A DNA stretch of 64,000 nt from an uncultured Pseudoflavonifractor sp. (GTDB taxonomy: Bacteria; Bacillota; Clostridia; Oscillospirales; Oscillospiraceae): positions 1 through 64,000 of the forward strand of contig NZ_CALXEG010000004.1 of the NCBI RefSeq assembly GCF_944387275.1, read 5' to 3'. Within the stretch, counting starts at the first letter, position 1; the number at the start of each line of letters is the position of its first letter. Under the pieces are notes generated by a model. It ran no database searches and was not told the DNA's origin. It saw only the letters and a program-made list of their open reading frames with translations. A program made the position numbers and the translations under genes. Below are positions 49,414 to 59,153 of the stretch, piece after piece.

Positions 49414-50676
49414 TTATCCGTCCGCTTCCCGGCGGACGATGTCCGCCCCCAGGCTGCGCAGGGCCCCGTCCAGGTCCTGGTAGCCCCGATCCACGTGGTG
49501 GAGGCCGGAGATCCTGCTCCGTCCCTCCGCCCCCAGGGCAGCCACCACCAGGGCTGCGCCGCCCCGCAGGTCGGCGGCGTGGACTGCCGCGGCCTTCAGC
49601 CGCTCCACGCCGAATACCACGGCCACCCTTCCCTCCACCCGGATATGGGCTCCCATGCGGGCGAGCTCATCCACGTGGCGGTAGCGGCTCTCAAAGATGT
49701 TCTCCACAAAGACCGAGGTCCCCGCCGCCGTGGTCAGGGCCGCCATCAGGGGCGCCTGGGCGTCGGTGGGAAAGCCGGGATAGGGCGCGGTGCGCACCGG
49801 GCTGACCCCCCGCATGGGGCCGGACCGGGAGAGGGAGATCCGGCTGTCGTCGCTGCGGACCTTGCAGCCCGCCTGGCTGAGCACCGCTGTCACCGTGGAC
49901 AGGTGGCGGCAGTCTGCGCCGGTGACCTCGATCTCCCCTCCCGCGGCGGCGGCCGCCGCCAGGTATGTAGCGGCCACGATGCGGTCGCCCATGACAGTGT
50001 GCTCCGCCCCGTGGAGGGGCAGTCCCCCCCGGATGGTGATCATGGAGCTGCCCGCCCCCCGGACGTCCGCCCCCATGGCGCGCAGGAAGGCCTGGAGATC
50101 GGCGATCTCCGGCTCCCGGGCGGCGTTGGTGATGGTGGTGACCCCATCGGCGGCCACCGCCGCCAGCATGGTGTTCTCCGTGGCCCCCACGCTGGGGATG
50201 GAGAGCACGATGTCCGCCCCGGTCAGGTGCCCGCCGGTGCAGCGCAGGGCGCCGCCGGCCTCGTCCACCGCGCCCCCCAGGGCCCGGATGGAGGCCAGGT
50301 GGAGATCGATGGGCCTGGGGCCCAGCTCGCAGCCCCCGGGGGCGGACAGCACCGCCTCCCCCATCCGGCCCAGGATGGCCCCCAGGAAGATGACCGAAGA
50401 GCGCATCTCCCGCATCAGGTTGTCGGGCACGTCGCACCGGGACAGGCTGGAGGCATCCACCCGCACCGTGTCCCCCTCCCGGGCCGTTTTGCAGCCCAAG
50501 TGCTCCAGAATGGCCAGGGACGCGGTCACGTCCGACAGGTCGGGGCAGTTGCGGATGACGCTCTCCCCCCTGCCCAGGATTGTGGCCGCCAGAATGGGCA
50601 GCACGCTGTTCTTGGCGCCGTGGGCGCGGACCGTCCCCTCCAGCCGCCTGCCGCCCTCCACCAGAAAAATACTCAT
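49414..50676 (-). CDS. murA: UDP-N-acetylglucosamine 1-carboxyvinyltransferase
   Basis: 420 residues. Lys22 in RAHGAKNSVLPILAA and the catalytic Cys116 in APGGCELGPRPIDLH (fosfomycin target) are present. The first committed step of peptidoglycan synthesis. I chose the ATG at 50676 because MSIFLVEGGRRLEG is the conserved N-terminus and a GGAGG site lies nine bases upstream. In many Firmicutes murA is outside the cluster; here it is between murG and ftsQ. Confidence 0.97.
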   Translation of the reverse strand: MSIFLVEGGRRLEGTVRAHGAKNSVLPILAATILGRGESVIRNCPDLSDVTASLAILEHLGCKTAREGDTVRVDASSLSRCDVPDNLMREMRSSVIFLGAILGRMGEAVLSAPGGCELGPRPIDLHLASIRALGGAVDEAGGALRCTGGHLTGADIVLSIPSVGATENTMLAAVAADGVTTITNAAREPEIADLQAFLRAMGADVRGAGSSMITIRGGLPLHGAEHTVMGDRIVAATYLAAAAAAGGEIEVTGADCRHLSTVTAVLSQAGCKVRSDDSRISLSRSGPMRGVSPVRTAPYPGFPTDAQAPLMAALTTAAGTSVFVENIFESRYRHVDELARMGAHIRVEGRVAVVFGVERLKAAAVHAADLRGGAALVVAALGAEGRSRISGLHHVDRGYQDLDGALRSLGADIVRREADG

Positions 50677-50789
50677 ATCCTCCGTCCTCCGCAAAGTTGG
50701 TCTTGTTTTCACTCAGGCCATACTATGCGGCCCTTCCCAGGGGCGTTCCCGGGGCAAAGAGGGCAAAGGACGCTGAAATGGGACGGATC

Positions 50790-51920
50790 TCAGCCTTTCT
50801 TCATCAGACCCACCAGGGTCTGGTAGATGTGCTCGCTGGCGTCGGGCACGGCCATCTCCCGCAGGTTCCGGCTCATGTCCTCCCGGCGGGCGCTGTCGGC
50901 CATCAGGCCGTTGAGCAGCTCCAGCAGCACCTCCGGCTTGCCGGCGCACTCCTTCTCCGGCAGCAGCACCGCCGCACCCCGGTCGGAGAGCACCTTGGCG
51001 TTCTTGGTCTGGTGGTCGGCCACCACGTTGGGGGAGGGCACCAGCACCGAGGGCTTGGCGATGGCGGAGATCTCCGAGATGGTGGAGGCCCCCGCCCGGC
51101 AGACCACCAGGTCGGCGGCCGCCATGATAAGCGGCATATCGTAGATGTACTCCCGCAGCTCCACGCCGGTGTCCTTCAGGCTGACGCCCTTCCGGGACAG
51201 GGCCGCCTGCATCCGCTGAAAGTCCCGGCCGCCGCCGTGGATGTGGCGGAAGGGCGCGCCCTGGGCGCACTCCTGGGCGATGACGTCCACCATCAGGTCG
51301 TTCATCACCGCCGCACCCAGGGAGCCGAAGAAGGACAGCAGCAGGGGCCGGTCGTCGGCAATGCCCAGCTTCTCCCGGGCCTCCTTCCTGGTGTACCGGA
51401 AGAAGTCGCCCCGGACGGGGGTACCCGTCACCACCACCTTCTCCGGATGCTCGTAGTGGTTCCGGCTCTCCTCAAAGCCCACCATCACCACGTCCACCAC
51501 CTTGGACAGGGCCTTGGTGGTCAGGCCGGGGACCGCGTTGGACTCGTGGACCGCGGTGGGGATGTGCCGCTTGGCGGCGGCGTTGACCACCGGGTAGGAG
51601 GCGTAGCCGCCGGTGCCCACCACCAGGTCGGGCTTGAACTCGTTCAGGATGGCGTTGGCCTGCTTCTTGGAGCGGCCCATGTTGAAGAGGGTCTTCAGGT
51701 TGTGGCCCACCGCCGCCGGGGTCAGGGACCGCTGGAAGTTGGTGATGGTCACCGTGCGGATGTCATACCCCTCCTTGGGCACCAGGCGGGTCTCCATGCC
51801 CCCGTCCGCTCCCACAAAGAGGATGCGGCAGCCCGGATTCCGCTCCTGAAAGAGCCGGGCCAGCGCCACCGCCGGATTGATATGTCCCGCGGTGCCGCCG
51901 CAGGTGAAAAGGATGTTCAT
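50790..51920 (-). CDS. murG: UDP-GlcNAc:undecaprenyl-PP-MurNAc-pentapeptide transferase
   Basis: 376 residues. The GGTAGHINPAVAL loop at the N-terminus and the C-terminal donor site GAVVAILVCRAGASTISEI-type sequence (VVCRAGASTISEISAI followed by PSVLVPSPNVVADHQTKNAKVL) are typical. It makes lipid II at the inner membrane face. The ATG at 51920 is preferred over a TTG one codon earlier. It has a GAGG site and follows the SEDS gene after 36 bases. Confidence 0.97.
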   Translation of the reverse strand: MNILFTCGGTAGHINPAVALARLFQERNPGCRILFVGADGGMETRLVPKEGYDIRTVTITNFQRSLTPAAVGHNLKTLFNMGRSKKQANAILNEFKPDLVVGTGGYASYPVVNAAAKRHIPTAVHESNAVPGLTTKALSKVVDVVMVGFEESRNHYEHPEKVVVTGTPVRGDFFRYTRKEAREKLGIADDRPLLLSFFGSLGAAVMNDLMVDVIAQECAQGAPFRHIHGGGRDFQRMQAALSRKGVSLKDTGVELREYIYDMPLIMAAADLVVCRAGASTISEISAIAKPSVLVPSPNVVADHQTKNAKVLSDRGAAVLLPEKECAGKPEVLLELLNGLMADSARREDMSRNLREMAVPDASEHIYQTLVGLMKKG

Positions 51921-51956
51921 CAATACCTCACTCCAAACCTCTCGTACCGTAACGTA

Positions 51957-53186
51957 TCAGCCCTGTCTGGGCGCCGGTATCTGCCTGGACACCGACAGGA
52001 CAATTCCCATTTCTACCAATTGTATGACCAGTGCCGTGCCGCCGTAGCTGAAGAAGGGCAGCGAGATGCCGGTGGGGGGGATCAGGTTGGTGACCACGGC
52101 GATGTTCAGGAACACCTGCACCGCCACCAGGGTGGTGATACCCACCACCAGCAGCGCGCCGAACCGGTCCCGGGAGTGGATGGCGATCCAGTAGCCCCGG
52201 ATGACCAGCAGGGCGAAGAGAATGATAATGATGGCCGCGCCGATGTAGCCCAGCTCCTCGCAGGTGATGGAGAACACGTAGTCGTTCTCCGGCTCGGGCA
52301 GGTAGTTGAACTTCTGCCGGGAGTTGCCCAGGCCCACGCCCAGCAGTCCGCCGGAGCCGATGGCGTACAGGGACTGGATGGTCTGATAGCCGCCGTTGAG
52401 GGGGTCGCTCCAGGGGTCCTGCCAGATGGCCAGCCGGGCGGCCATGTAGCTGGTCTGGGTCATGATGAACCACAGCCCCGCGCCCACCACCGCGCCGCCG
52501 GCCACGAACCAGCCCAGCTTGATGCCGCCTGCAAAGAGGACAGCCGCGCCAGCCACCAGGATGAGGATGGTGCCCGACATGTGGGGCTCCATGAGCATGA
52601 GCAGGGCCACTGCCCCCAGGATGAGCATATAGGGCACCAGCTCAATGAAGCCGATCCGGTCCAGCAGGTCCAGCAGGCGGCCGGAGGGCTTGCGCAGGTC
52701 GTACTTTTTTCGCTTCTCCGTGCTCCGCTTGGACAATCGTGAGGAGAAGTAGAGGATCACGCCCAGCTTGGCGATCTCAGAGGGCTGGAAGCTGCCCAGG
52801 CCGGGCACACGGATCCAGCGCTGGGCGCCGGTGGTGGCCTTGCCGAAGCCCAGGGGGGTGAACACCAGGACCAGGCACAGGAAGGCCGCCAGCAGGGCAA
52901 AGACCGCCAGCCAGCGGTAGTGCTGGTAGTTGAGTTTGCTCACCAGGTACATGACCACAATGCCGGCCGCGCCGAACAGGGCCTGGCGGACAAAGTAGTA
53001 GGTGGGGTCGTGCTTGGCCACCACGCCGTCGTAGTAGGCTGTGGCGTAGGAGGCGGAGAACACCATCACCAGCCCGATTCCCGTGAGCATCAGGGTCAGC
53101 ATCAGGAAGGGCAGATCCATGGGTCCCCGTGCCAGCTGCTCCTCCACGGTGAGATCCCGCTTCATTTTCCGCGCCGTGACGGTCAC
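51957..53186 (-). CDS. ftsW: SEDS family peptidoglycan polymerase (FtsW/SpoVE)
   Basis: 409 residues with ten membrane helices. Conserved elements are VMVFSASYATAYY, ATTGAQRWIRVPGLGSFQPSEIAKL, the large outer loop, and NAVVTNLIPPTGISLPFFSYGGTALV near the end (as LNIAVVTNLIPPTGISLPFFSYGG). These are polymerases of glycan strands that pair with class B PBPs. The position between mraY and murG fits either FtsW or the sporulation form SpoVE. The start is a GTG directly inside a GGGAGG sequence; an ATG seven codons on is an alternative. Confidence 0.95.
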   Translation of the reverse strand: MTVTARKMKRDLTVEEQLARGPMDLPFLMLTLMLTGIGLVMVFSASYATAYYDGVVAKHDPTYYFVRQALFGAAGIVVMYLVSKLNYQHYRWLAVFALLAAFLCLVLVFTPLGFGKATTGAQRWIRVPGLGSFQPSEIAKLGVILYFSSRLSKRSTEKRKKYDLRKPSGRLLDLLDRIGFIELVPYMLILGAVALLMLMEPHMSGTILILVAGAAVLFAGGIKLGWFVAGGAVVGAGLWFIMTQTSYMAARLAIWQDPWSDPLNGGYQTIQSLYAIGSGGLLGVGLGNSRQKFNYLPEPENDYVFSITCEELGYIGAAIIIILFALLVIRGYWIAIHSRDRFGALLVVGITTLVAVQVFLNIAVVTNLIPPTGISLPFFSYGGTALVIQLVEMGIVLSVSRQIPAPRQG

Positions 53187-53215
53187 CTCCCAAAGGTTTC
53201 TCCCGCTCTGTCAGC

Positions 53216-54202
53216 TCAGAACGGATAGCGGTTGATCAGGCCGAAATAGGCCAGCAGACAGGCCGCCAGCGTGATCAGGGTAAAGACGGTAAAGAGCTTC
53301 ACCTCGCTCCAGCCCCCCAGCTCCAGGTGGTGGTGCAGGGGCGCCATGCGGAAGATCCGCTTGCCGTGGGTCAGCTTGAAATAGGTCACCTGGATGATGT
53401 CGGACAGGGTCTCGGCGATGTAGATGATGCCCACCAGGATCAGGAGCAGGGGGATATCCAGGGCAAAGGCCATGCCGCACACCACGCCGCCCAGGAACAG
53501 GGAGCCGGTGTCCCCCATGAACACCTTGGCGGGGTGGAAGTTGTAGATGAGGAAGGCGCACAGGCCGCCGAACAGGGCGGATGCGAACACGCCCAGCTCA
53601 ATGGCGCCCCACAGGACGGACACCGCCAGGAAGAACAGGGACACGGGCATGGTCACGCCGGTGGCCAGGCCGTCGATGCCGTCGGTCAGGTTGACGGCGT
53701 TGACCGTGCCCACCATGACAAAGGCGGCAAAGACCATGTACAGCCACTCGGGCAGGTCCAGGGTGACGTTGACAAAGGGGATGTACAGGTCGAAGCTCAG
53801 GTAGCCGAAGTGGCGCAGCAGCAGGGTGAACACGATGGCGGCCGCCAGCTGGAGCAGGAACTTCATCCCGGCGGACAGGCCGTCGCCGTGGTGGTACTTC
53901 ACCTTCACATAGTCGTCAAAGAAGCCGATGGCGCCGAACACCAGGGCGAACACCAGCACGAACAGGGCGCCGTAGGCCCCGGCGGCGATGTCCCGCCAGC
54001 CCACGGTGAGCACCGCCACGGTGATGCCCACGATAAAGGTCAGGCCGCCCATGGTGGGGGTGTTCTGCTTGGAGTTGTGCCACGCGGGTCCGTATTCCTT
54101 CACGCCCTGCCCCGCCTTCAGCCGGCGCAGCAGGGGGATCAGCACCTTACCCGCCAGGAAGGCCACCACAAAGGCCACCAGGAAGCTTACTACATATCTC
54201 AT
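53216..54202 (-). CDS. mraY: Phospho-N-acetylmuramoyl-pentapeptide transferase
   Basis: 328 residues with ten membrane helices. NTPTMGGLTFI, GFFDDYVKV (Asp-rich), NAVNLTDGIDGLATG and YNFHPAKVFMGDTGSLFLGG, plus APLHHHLELGGWSE, are the MraY signatures. It forms lipid I. The ATG at 54202 follows a GGGAGG site eight bases upstream. It follows murE directly; murF, normally between them, is missing. Confidence 0.97.
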   Translation of the reverse strand: MRYVVSFLVAFVVAFLAGKVLIPLLRRLKAGQGVKEYGPAWHNSKQNTPTMGGLTFIVGITVAVLTVGWRDIAAGAYGALFVLVFALVFGAIGFFDDYVKVKYHHGDGLSAGMKFLLQLAAAIVFTLLLRHFGYLSFDLYIPFVNVTLDLPEWLYMVFAAFVMVGTVNAVNLTDGIDGLATGVTMPVSLFFLAVSVLWGAIELGVFASALFGGLCAFLIYNFHPAKVFMGDTGSLFLGGVVCGMAFALDIPLLLILVGIIYIAETLSDIIQVTYFKLTHGKRIFRMAPLHHHLELGGWSEVKLFTVFTLITLAACLLAYFGLINRYPF

Positions 54203-54336
54203 CTTTTGAACCTCCCAAACCTCCGCCCGCACACGCCGGGCTTCTCCGGTCCGTTTTCACAAAGTGGTATTTTACCATAAGCGAGCTGGTGTTTTCCACT
54301 CAAAAAGTAACAAATTTTCCTTCTGTTTTCCGATTT

Positions 54337-55797
54337 TCATGGACAGTCCCGGGACTGGCCGTCAAAATAGGCGGCCACCTCCTCCCGTTCGTCCAGGTGG
54401 CGGCGGGTGGTGCCGATCTCCTGATAGGTCTCATGCCCCTTGCCCGCCAGCACCACCGTGTCCCCGGTCCTGGCCTCGTCCAGGGCCCGGCGGATGGCCT
54501 CCCGCCGGTGGGGCACCACGATGCAGGGGGTGTCGCTCCCCTCCATGCCCGCCTGGATGTCGGCCAGGATGGCCTCCGGGTCCTCGGTGCGGGGATTGTC
54601 GGAGGTGAGCACCACCAGGTCGGCCAGCTCCGCCGCGATGGCCCCCATGACGGGCCGCTTGGTCCGGTCCCGGTCGCCGCCGCAGCCGAACAGGCAGACG
54701 ACCCGGCCCGGGGTGAAGTCCCGCACGGTGGTGAGAATGTTCTCCAGGGCGTCGGGGGTGTGGGCGTAGTCGATGATGACCGTGTAGTCCGCCGGGGTGG
54801 GCACCACCTCGATGCGGCCCTTGACCCCCCTGGCCTCCGCCAGGGAGCCGCACACCTCCGGCAGGTCCAGCCCCAGGGCCAGGCCGCAGGCGATGACGCC
54901 CAGGGCGTTGTAGATGGTGAACCCGCCGGGGATGGGCAGCTTCACCCGGGCGATGGCCCCGGTGGTGAGGGCCTCGAATTCCACCCGGTCAGGGAACAGG
55001 CGGATGTTCTTGGCGGTCACGTCGGCCTCGTCCTTGTTCTCCGAGTAGGTCACCGCCGGGCAGGTGACGGCGGAGGCGTAGTACCGCCCGGCCTCGTCGT
55101 CCAGGTTGAGCACCGCCGTGCCGGTCTGGCGGAAGAGAAGCCCCTTCACCCGCCGGTACTCCTCCATGGTGCCGTGGAAGTCCAGGTGGTCCCGGGTCAG
55201 GTTGGTAAAGATACCGGCCTGGAACCGGATGCCGTCCACCCGGTGGAGGGCCAGGGCATGGGAGGACACCTCCATCACCACGTGGGTGCAGCCCCGGTCC
55301 GCCATGTCCCGCAGCAGCTTCTGTACCTCCCAGGACTCGGGGGTGGTGCGGTGGGCGGGGACGATCTCCTCCCCGATCATGTTCTGGTTGGTGCCCATGA
55401 GCCCCACCTTTGCCCCCAGCACCTGCTCCAGCATGGCCTTGAGGAGATAGGTGGTGGTGGTCTTGCCGTTGGTGCCGGTGACGCCGATGACGGTCAGGGC
55501 GTCGGCCGGGCGGCCAAACCAGTTGGCGGACACCGCCGCCAGGGCGGCCCGGGTATCCCCGGCGATGAGCCAGGGCCCGGGCCCGTCGGGGGCCTTATGG
55601 CAGATGACCGCCGCCGCCCCCTTCTCCACCGCCTCATGGAGGAATTGGTGGCCGTCGGTCTTGTAGCCGGTGAGGGCCACAAAGAGCTCCCCCGGCCGGA
55701 TGGTGCGGGTGTCGTAGCTGATTCCTGAAATTTCCACATCCTCGTCCACGGAGCCCCCAAGGAGGGCCACGCCGGACAAAAGCGCCTTCAGTCTCAT
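54337..55797 (-). CDS. murE: UDP-MurNAc-tripeptide synthetase (meso-diaminopimelate adding)
   Basis: 486 residues. ATP-binding GVTGTNGKTTTTYLL, EVSSHALALHRV, and the substrate-specificity motif DNPRTEDP, which in MurE marks meso-DAP rather than lysine. It adds the third residue of the stem peptide. The ATG at 55797 is chosen over one five codons upstream for its GAGGGG site and conserved RLKALL start. A 134-bp gap without gene separates it from mraY. Confidence 0.97.
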   Translation of the reverse strand: MRLKALLSGVALLGGSVDEDVEISGISYDTRTIRPGELFVALTGYKTDGHQFLHEAVEKGAAAVICHKAPDGPGPWLIAGDTRAALAAVSANWFGRPADALTVIGVTGTNGKTTTTYLLKAMLEQVLGAKVGLMGTNQNMIGEEIVPAHRTTPESWEVQKLLRDMADRGCTHVVMEVSSHALALHRVDGIRFQAGIFTNLTRDHLDFHGTMEEYRRVKGLLFRQTGTAVLNLDDEAGRYYASAVTCPAVTYSENKDEADVTAKNIRLFPDRVEFEALTTGAIARVKLPIPGGFTIYNALGVIACGLALGLDLPEVCGSLAEARGVKGRIEVVPTPADYTVIIDYAHTPDALENILTTVRDFTPGRVVCLFGCGGDRDRTKRPVMGAIAAELADLVVLTSDNPRTEDPEAILADIQAGMEGSDTPCIVVPHRREAIRRALDEARTGDTVVLAGKGHETYQEIGTTRRHLDEREEVAAYFDGQSRDCP

Positions 55798-55899
55798 GCT
55801 GTCACCCCTCACTCTGTGTGCCGATATCAGAATCTTCGCTTCAGCCCGGTCCGGGAATGCTCCCGGACCGGGCTGGTCGCCTTGGGAAATGCCGCCCGC

Positions 55900-58281
55900 T
55901 CAGAAGCCTGCGCCGGCGGTGGTGGCGGTGTTGTCCATGAACTGGACCTCCACCACGGTGCCCCGGTCCACCATGGTGCCGGCGGCGATGGACTGGCCGG
56001 CGGCGATGGTGCTGGAGGTGTAGTAGTCGGACACGCCGGTGGCCTTCATGTACAGGCCCAGGTTGCTGAGGGTCTGGCGCACCGTCTCAGGAGACTTGCC
56101 CGACAGGTCGGGCACCTCCACCTGGTCGGTGGGCTTGGCCTCGCCCAGGTAGAGCACCATCTCGCTGCCGCCGGGGATGGACGCGCCCTGGATGGGGATC
56201 TGGTCGGTGACGGTCTCGCCGCTGCCCACGGTGCGCACCGTAAGCCCGGCGGCCTCCGCCTTGGCCTGGGCGTCGGCCACGGACAGGCCCACCACGCTGG
56301 GGGCCAGCACGTCGGCGCCCGAGAGCTCCTCGGCGGTGTACTGCTTCTCCACGCCCATGTAGTCCAGGATGTTGGCCAGCAGCTCGCCGGCCCGGGTGGC
56401 GCCCATGACGCCGCCGCTGATGTAGTAGCCGCCGGAGGTGTAGTTGCTGCCGGGGGACACGGGCTTGGGGTTATCGAAGGCGATGAGGATCACCACCTGG
56501 GGGTCGTCCGCGGGGGCGAAGCCCAGGAAGGAGACGATGGTGTGGTCGTCCTCCAGGGTCTCGGAGGAGCCGGTCTTGCCGCCGATGCGGTAGCCCGCCT
56601 GGTAGGCGTTCTTGCCGGTGCCGCCGTTGACCACGCCCTCCAGGATGGTGCGGCACTTCTCGCTGGTGGCCTCGCTGACCACCTGGCGGCGCTCGGTGGG
56701 CTCGGTGCTCTGGAGCACGTTGCCGTCGGCGTCGGTGATGGACTCCAGCACATAGGGCTGCATCAGGTGGCCCCCGTTGATGACGGCGGAGGCGGCGGTG
56801 ATGAGCTGGATGGGGGTCACGTTGAAGCGCTGGCCGAAGGAGGCGGTGGCCAGGGAGGCCTCGCCGTAGGGGCCGGTGAACCAATCACGGGACCACACCG
56901 TACTGCCCGCCTCGCCCTGCATGTCGATGCCGGTGAGCTCCAGGAAGCCGAAGTCCTCCAGGTAGTCGTAGAACTTCTCCGCGCCCAGCCGCTGGCCGAT
57001 GGCGATGAAGGCCGGGTTGCAGGAGTTGGCCACCGCCTTGGCCAGGGTCTGGGTGCCGTGGCCTTTGCGGTCGGAGCAGCGGATGGTGCTGCCGGCGATG
57101 ACCACCGAACCGGTGCAGTTGAAGGTGTCGCTCTCGCTGACCACGCCCTCCTCCAGGGCGGCGGCCAGCACCACGGACTTGAAGGTGGAACCGGGCTCGT
57201 AGGTGTCGTTGATGGCCTTGTTGCGCCACTGGAGCAGCTGGGCGTTGCCCAGGGCCTCTTTATACTCGTCGCTGTCCTCCCCGTAGGTGCTCTTGAGGGT
57301 CTCCAGCTCGGCCAGGGTGTCCGGGTCGGTGACCTGGCTGGGGTTGTTCAGGTCGTAGGTGGGAGAGTTGGCCCAGGCCAGGATGGCCCCGGTGTTGGGG
57401 TCCATGGCGATGGCAAAGCCGCCGTTCTGCACGTCGTACATCTCAATGCCCTTCTCCAGAGCCCGCTCGCAGTAGTACTGGATGGTGGCGTCAATGGTGA
57501 GATTCAGGTTGTTGCCGTCGGTGGCGTCGTAGTAGTTCTCGTAGCGGGAGAGCATCTCGGTGCCGTTGCCGTTCTTGGCGGTCACCACGCGGCCGGTCTC
57601 GCCGGAGAGCACGCTGTCGTAGTAGGCCTCCATGCCGTAGGCGCCCTCGTTCTCCGAGTTGACGAAGCCGATGACCTGGGCGGCCAGGCTGGAGTGGGGG
57701 TAGTACCGCTTGGAGGTGGGGGTGGAGTAGAGGGCGTTGGACAGGCCGTACTCCAGCTTGAAGGCCATGACCTGCTCGTTCACGTCCTGCTCCACCTTGG
57801 CGGCCAGGCGCACGTAGGAGGTGTCCTTCTGGAGGCGGAGGAGAATGGTGTCCTTGTCCAGGCCCAAAATCTCCGCCAGGCCGGACGCCACCGCCTCGTC
57901 GGTGGGCTCGGGGCCGGGGGCCGTCTTGCTCTCCCCCTTCTGATAGGCCTCCACCTTCTTCTGGTAGTTCTCCTGGACGGTGTTCAGGTCCCGGGGGGAG
58001 ACAATGATGTCGTAGGCCGTGGAACTCAGGGCCAGGGGGGTGCCCTTGCTGTCATAGATGGTGCCCCGGTTGGCCGTCACCGCCACGTCCCTGGTCTGCT
58101 GGCCGATGGCCAGCTCCTGGTAGTACTCATGGTTGGTGATTTGCAGGTCGTACAGCCGCACCAGCAGGGGAATGAAGATCACCACGCCGAAGATGGCCAT
58201 CAGGAAGATGGTGCGCCCCAGAATGGTGCGGTTTCCCCGCCGGTCGGGCTGCTGCTTCTGTTTCTTTTCGCCGTTCATCAT
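55900..58281 (-). CDS. spoVD: Class B penicillin-binding protein with PASTA domains (SpoVD/FtsI type)
   Basis: 793 residues. A membrane helix at 22-42 follows a basic head. The transpeptidase has SXXK at STFK (Ser365), SCN (420-422) and KTG (569-571). Two PASTA domains follow (about 650-785, VPDLSGKSPETVRQTLSNLGL in the second). PBPs with PASTA at this place in the cluster are SpoVD or the division transpeptidase of Clostridia. The start is the first of two adjacent ATG, seven bases after GAGG. A 240-bp gap with a perfect hairpin lies upstream. Confidence 0.95.
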   Translation of the reverse strand: MMNGEKKQKQQPDRRGNRTILGRTIFLMAIFGVVIFIPLLVRLYDLQITNHEYYQELAIGQQTRDVAVTANRGTIYDSKGTPLALSSTAYDIIVSPRDLNTVQENYQKKVEAYQKGESKTAPGPEPTDEAVASGLAEILGLDKDTILLRLQKDTSYVRLAAKVEQDVNEQVMAFKLEYGLSNALYSTPTSKRYYPHSSLAAQVIGFVNSENEGAYGMEAYYDSVLSGETGRVVTAKNGNGTEMLSRYENYYDATDGNNLNLTIDATIQYYCERALEKGIEMYDVQNGGFAIAMDPNTGAILAWANSPTYDLNNPSQVTDPDTLAELETLKSTYGEDSDEYKEALGNAQLLQWRNKAINDTYEPGSTFKSVVLAAALEEGVVSESDTFNCTGSVVIAGSTIRCSDRKGHGTQTLAKAVANSCNPAFIAIGQRLGAEKFYDYLEDFGFLELTGIDMQGEAGSTVWSRDWFTGPYGEASLATASFGQRFNVTPIQLITAASAVINGGHLMQPYVLESITDADGNVLQSTEPTERRQVVSEATSEKCRTILEGVVNGGTGKNAYQAGYRIGGKTGSSETLEDDHTIVSFLGFAPADDPQVVILIAFDNPKPVSPGSNYTSGGYYISGGVMGATRAGELLANILDYMGVEKQYTAEELSGADVLAPSVVGLSVADAQAKAEAAGLTVRTVGSGETVTDQIPIQGASIPGGSEMVLYLGEAKPTDQVEVPDLSGKSPETVRQTLSNLGLYMKATGVSDYYTSSTIAAGQSIAAGTMVDRGTVVEVQFMDNTATTAGAGF

Positions 58282-58421
58282 ACGATCACCTCTGTGCCTG
58301 TAAAAACGCGCTGACTGTTTTCTCTCTATGAGGCCGGGCGTCCGGGGACGGCTGAGCGGCCGCCCCTGTGCTCCCTGCTCAACGGTTTTCACTTCCGTCG
58401 CTCTTTCCCCACTGAAATATG

Positions 58422-58456
58422 GAGGGCGTAAGAAAATTTTATTTTCTTACGCCCTC
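58422..58456. other. Perfect 16-bp hairpin between the ftsL-like gene and the PBP gene
   Basis: GAGGGCGTAAGAAAAT and its exact complement around a TTT loop. Neither side has a clear T run, so it is not a standard terminator. It may be an attenuator, processing site or mRNA stabiliser; the only gap over 200 bp inside the early dcw operon. Confidence 0.75.
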
Positions 58457-58521
58457 TCTGTGTGGGCTGCGGGTGCAACCCTTTTTCTCTTTTCGGGTCT
58501 TACAAAACTATATGGGGTGGC

Positions 58522-59094
58522 TCACTTGAAATATTCCACCACATTGCCCAGGATGTTCTGGATGCCCTGGAGGGCGCCGTTCAGGCCCTGGACCGGGGTC
58601 TCCTCGTCGTTGAACAGCACCACGCTGTCGGGCTCGGACAGGTCCAGGTAGAGGATCTGCCCCGCCTGAGGCTTGACCATGGTGCCGTCGGACGTCACCG
58701 CGGTCTCGATGCTGGCCAGGTCAAAGGCCAGCTCGTACTGGGTGCGCAGGTAGCTCTCCTGCTCCTCCAGCTCGGACAGGTCGCTCTTCAGGCTGGCGAT
58801 ATCGTCGGACAGGGTGGTGAGCTGGATGGAGCTGAGCAGCACCAGCACGGCAAACACGCCGATGGCCAGGAAGCCCACCACCGCGAAGGGGGAGACGGCC
58901 CCCGCCTCCCGCACCCGGGCTTTGGGCCGGACTGCCGCCCGCTCTCTGGGCCGGACCAGGGGGCGGGTCCCGGTCTGCTCTCCGCCCCGGAGGGGCCGGG
59001 CAGCCGTATCGGTGTAGCTCAGGTCGTAGGCCACGCTGTCATAGGTGGCGCGGGGCGTGTTATATCGTCTTCTTCGGGCTGCGGCAGTTGCCAT
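58522..59094 (-). CDS. ftsL: FtsL-like cell division protein
   Basis: 190 residues. A long basic cytoplasmic N-terminus (about 65 residues, ARRRRYNTPRATYD and RPRERAAVRPKARVRE) precedes one membrane helix (about 68-90) and an extracellular coiled coil (LTTLSDDIASLKSDLSELEEQESYLRTQYE). This layout, and position between rsmH and the class B PBP, fits FtsL, though sequence identity in the family is too low for firm assignment. The N-terminus is longer than usual. Confidence 0.85.
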   Translation of the reverse strand: MATAAARRRRYNTPRATYDSVAYDLSYTDTAARPLRGGEQTGTRPLVRPRERAAVRPKARVREAGAVSPFAVVGFLAIGVFAVLVLLSSIQLTTLSDDIASLKSDLSELEEQESYLRTQYELAFDLASIETAVTSDGTMVKPQAGQILYLDLSEPDSVVLFNDEETPVQGLNGALQGIQNILGNVVEYFK

Positions 59095-59153
59095 GGGGCG
59101 TCCACTCCATTCTTTTGCAGATGCATTGGGGAAGGTGTTCCCTTTTCTCTCAT

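Noticed and set aside
51957..51960. SEDS gene as RodA
   Set aside because: Location between mraY and murG and the division neighbours favour FtsW/SpoVE over the elongation protein RodA.
55816..58314. 830-residue plus-strand frame opposite the PBP gene
   Set aside because: Shadow frame caused by the third-base GC bias of the real gene.
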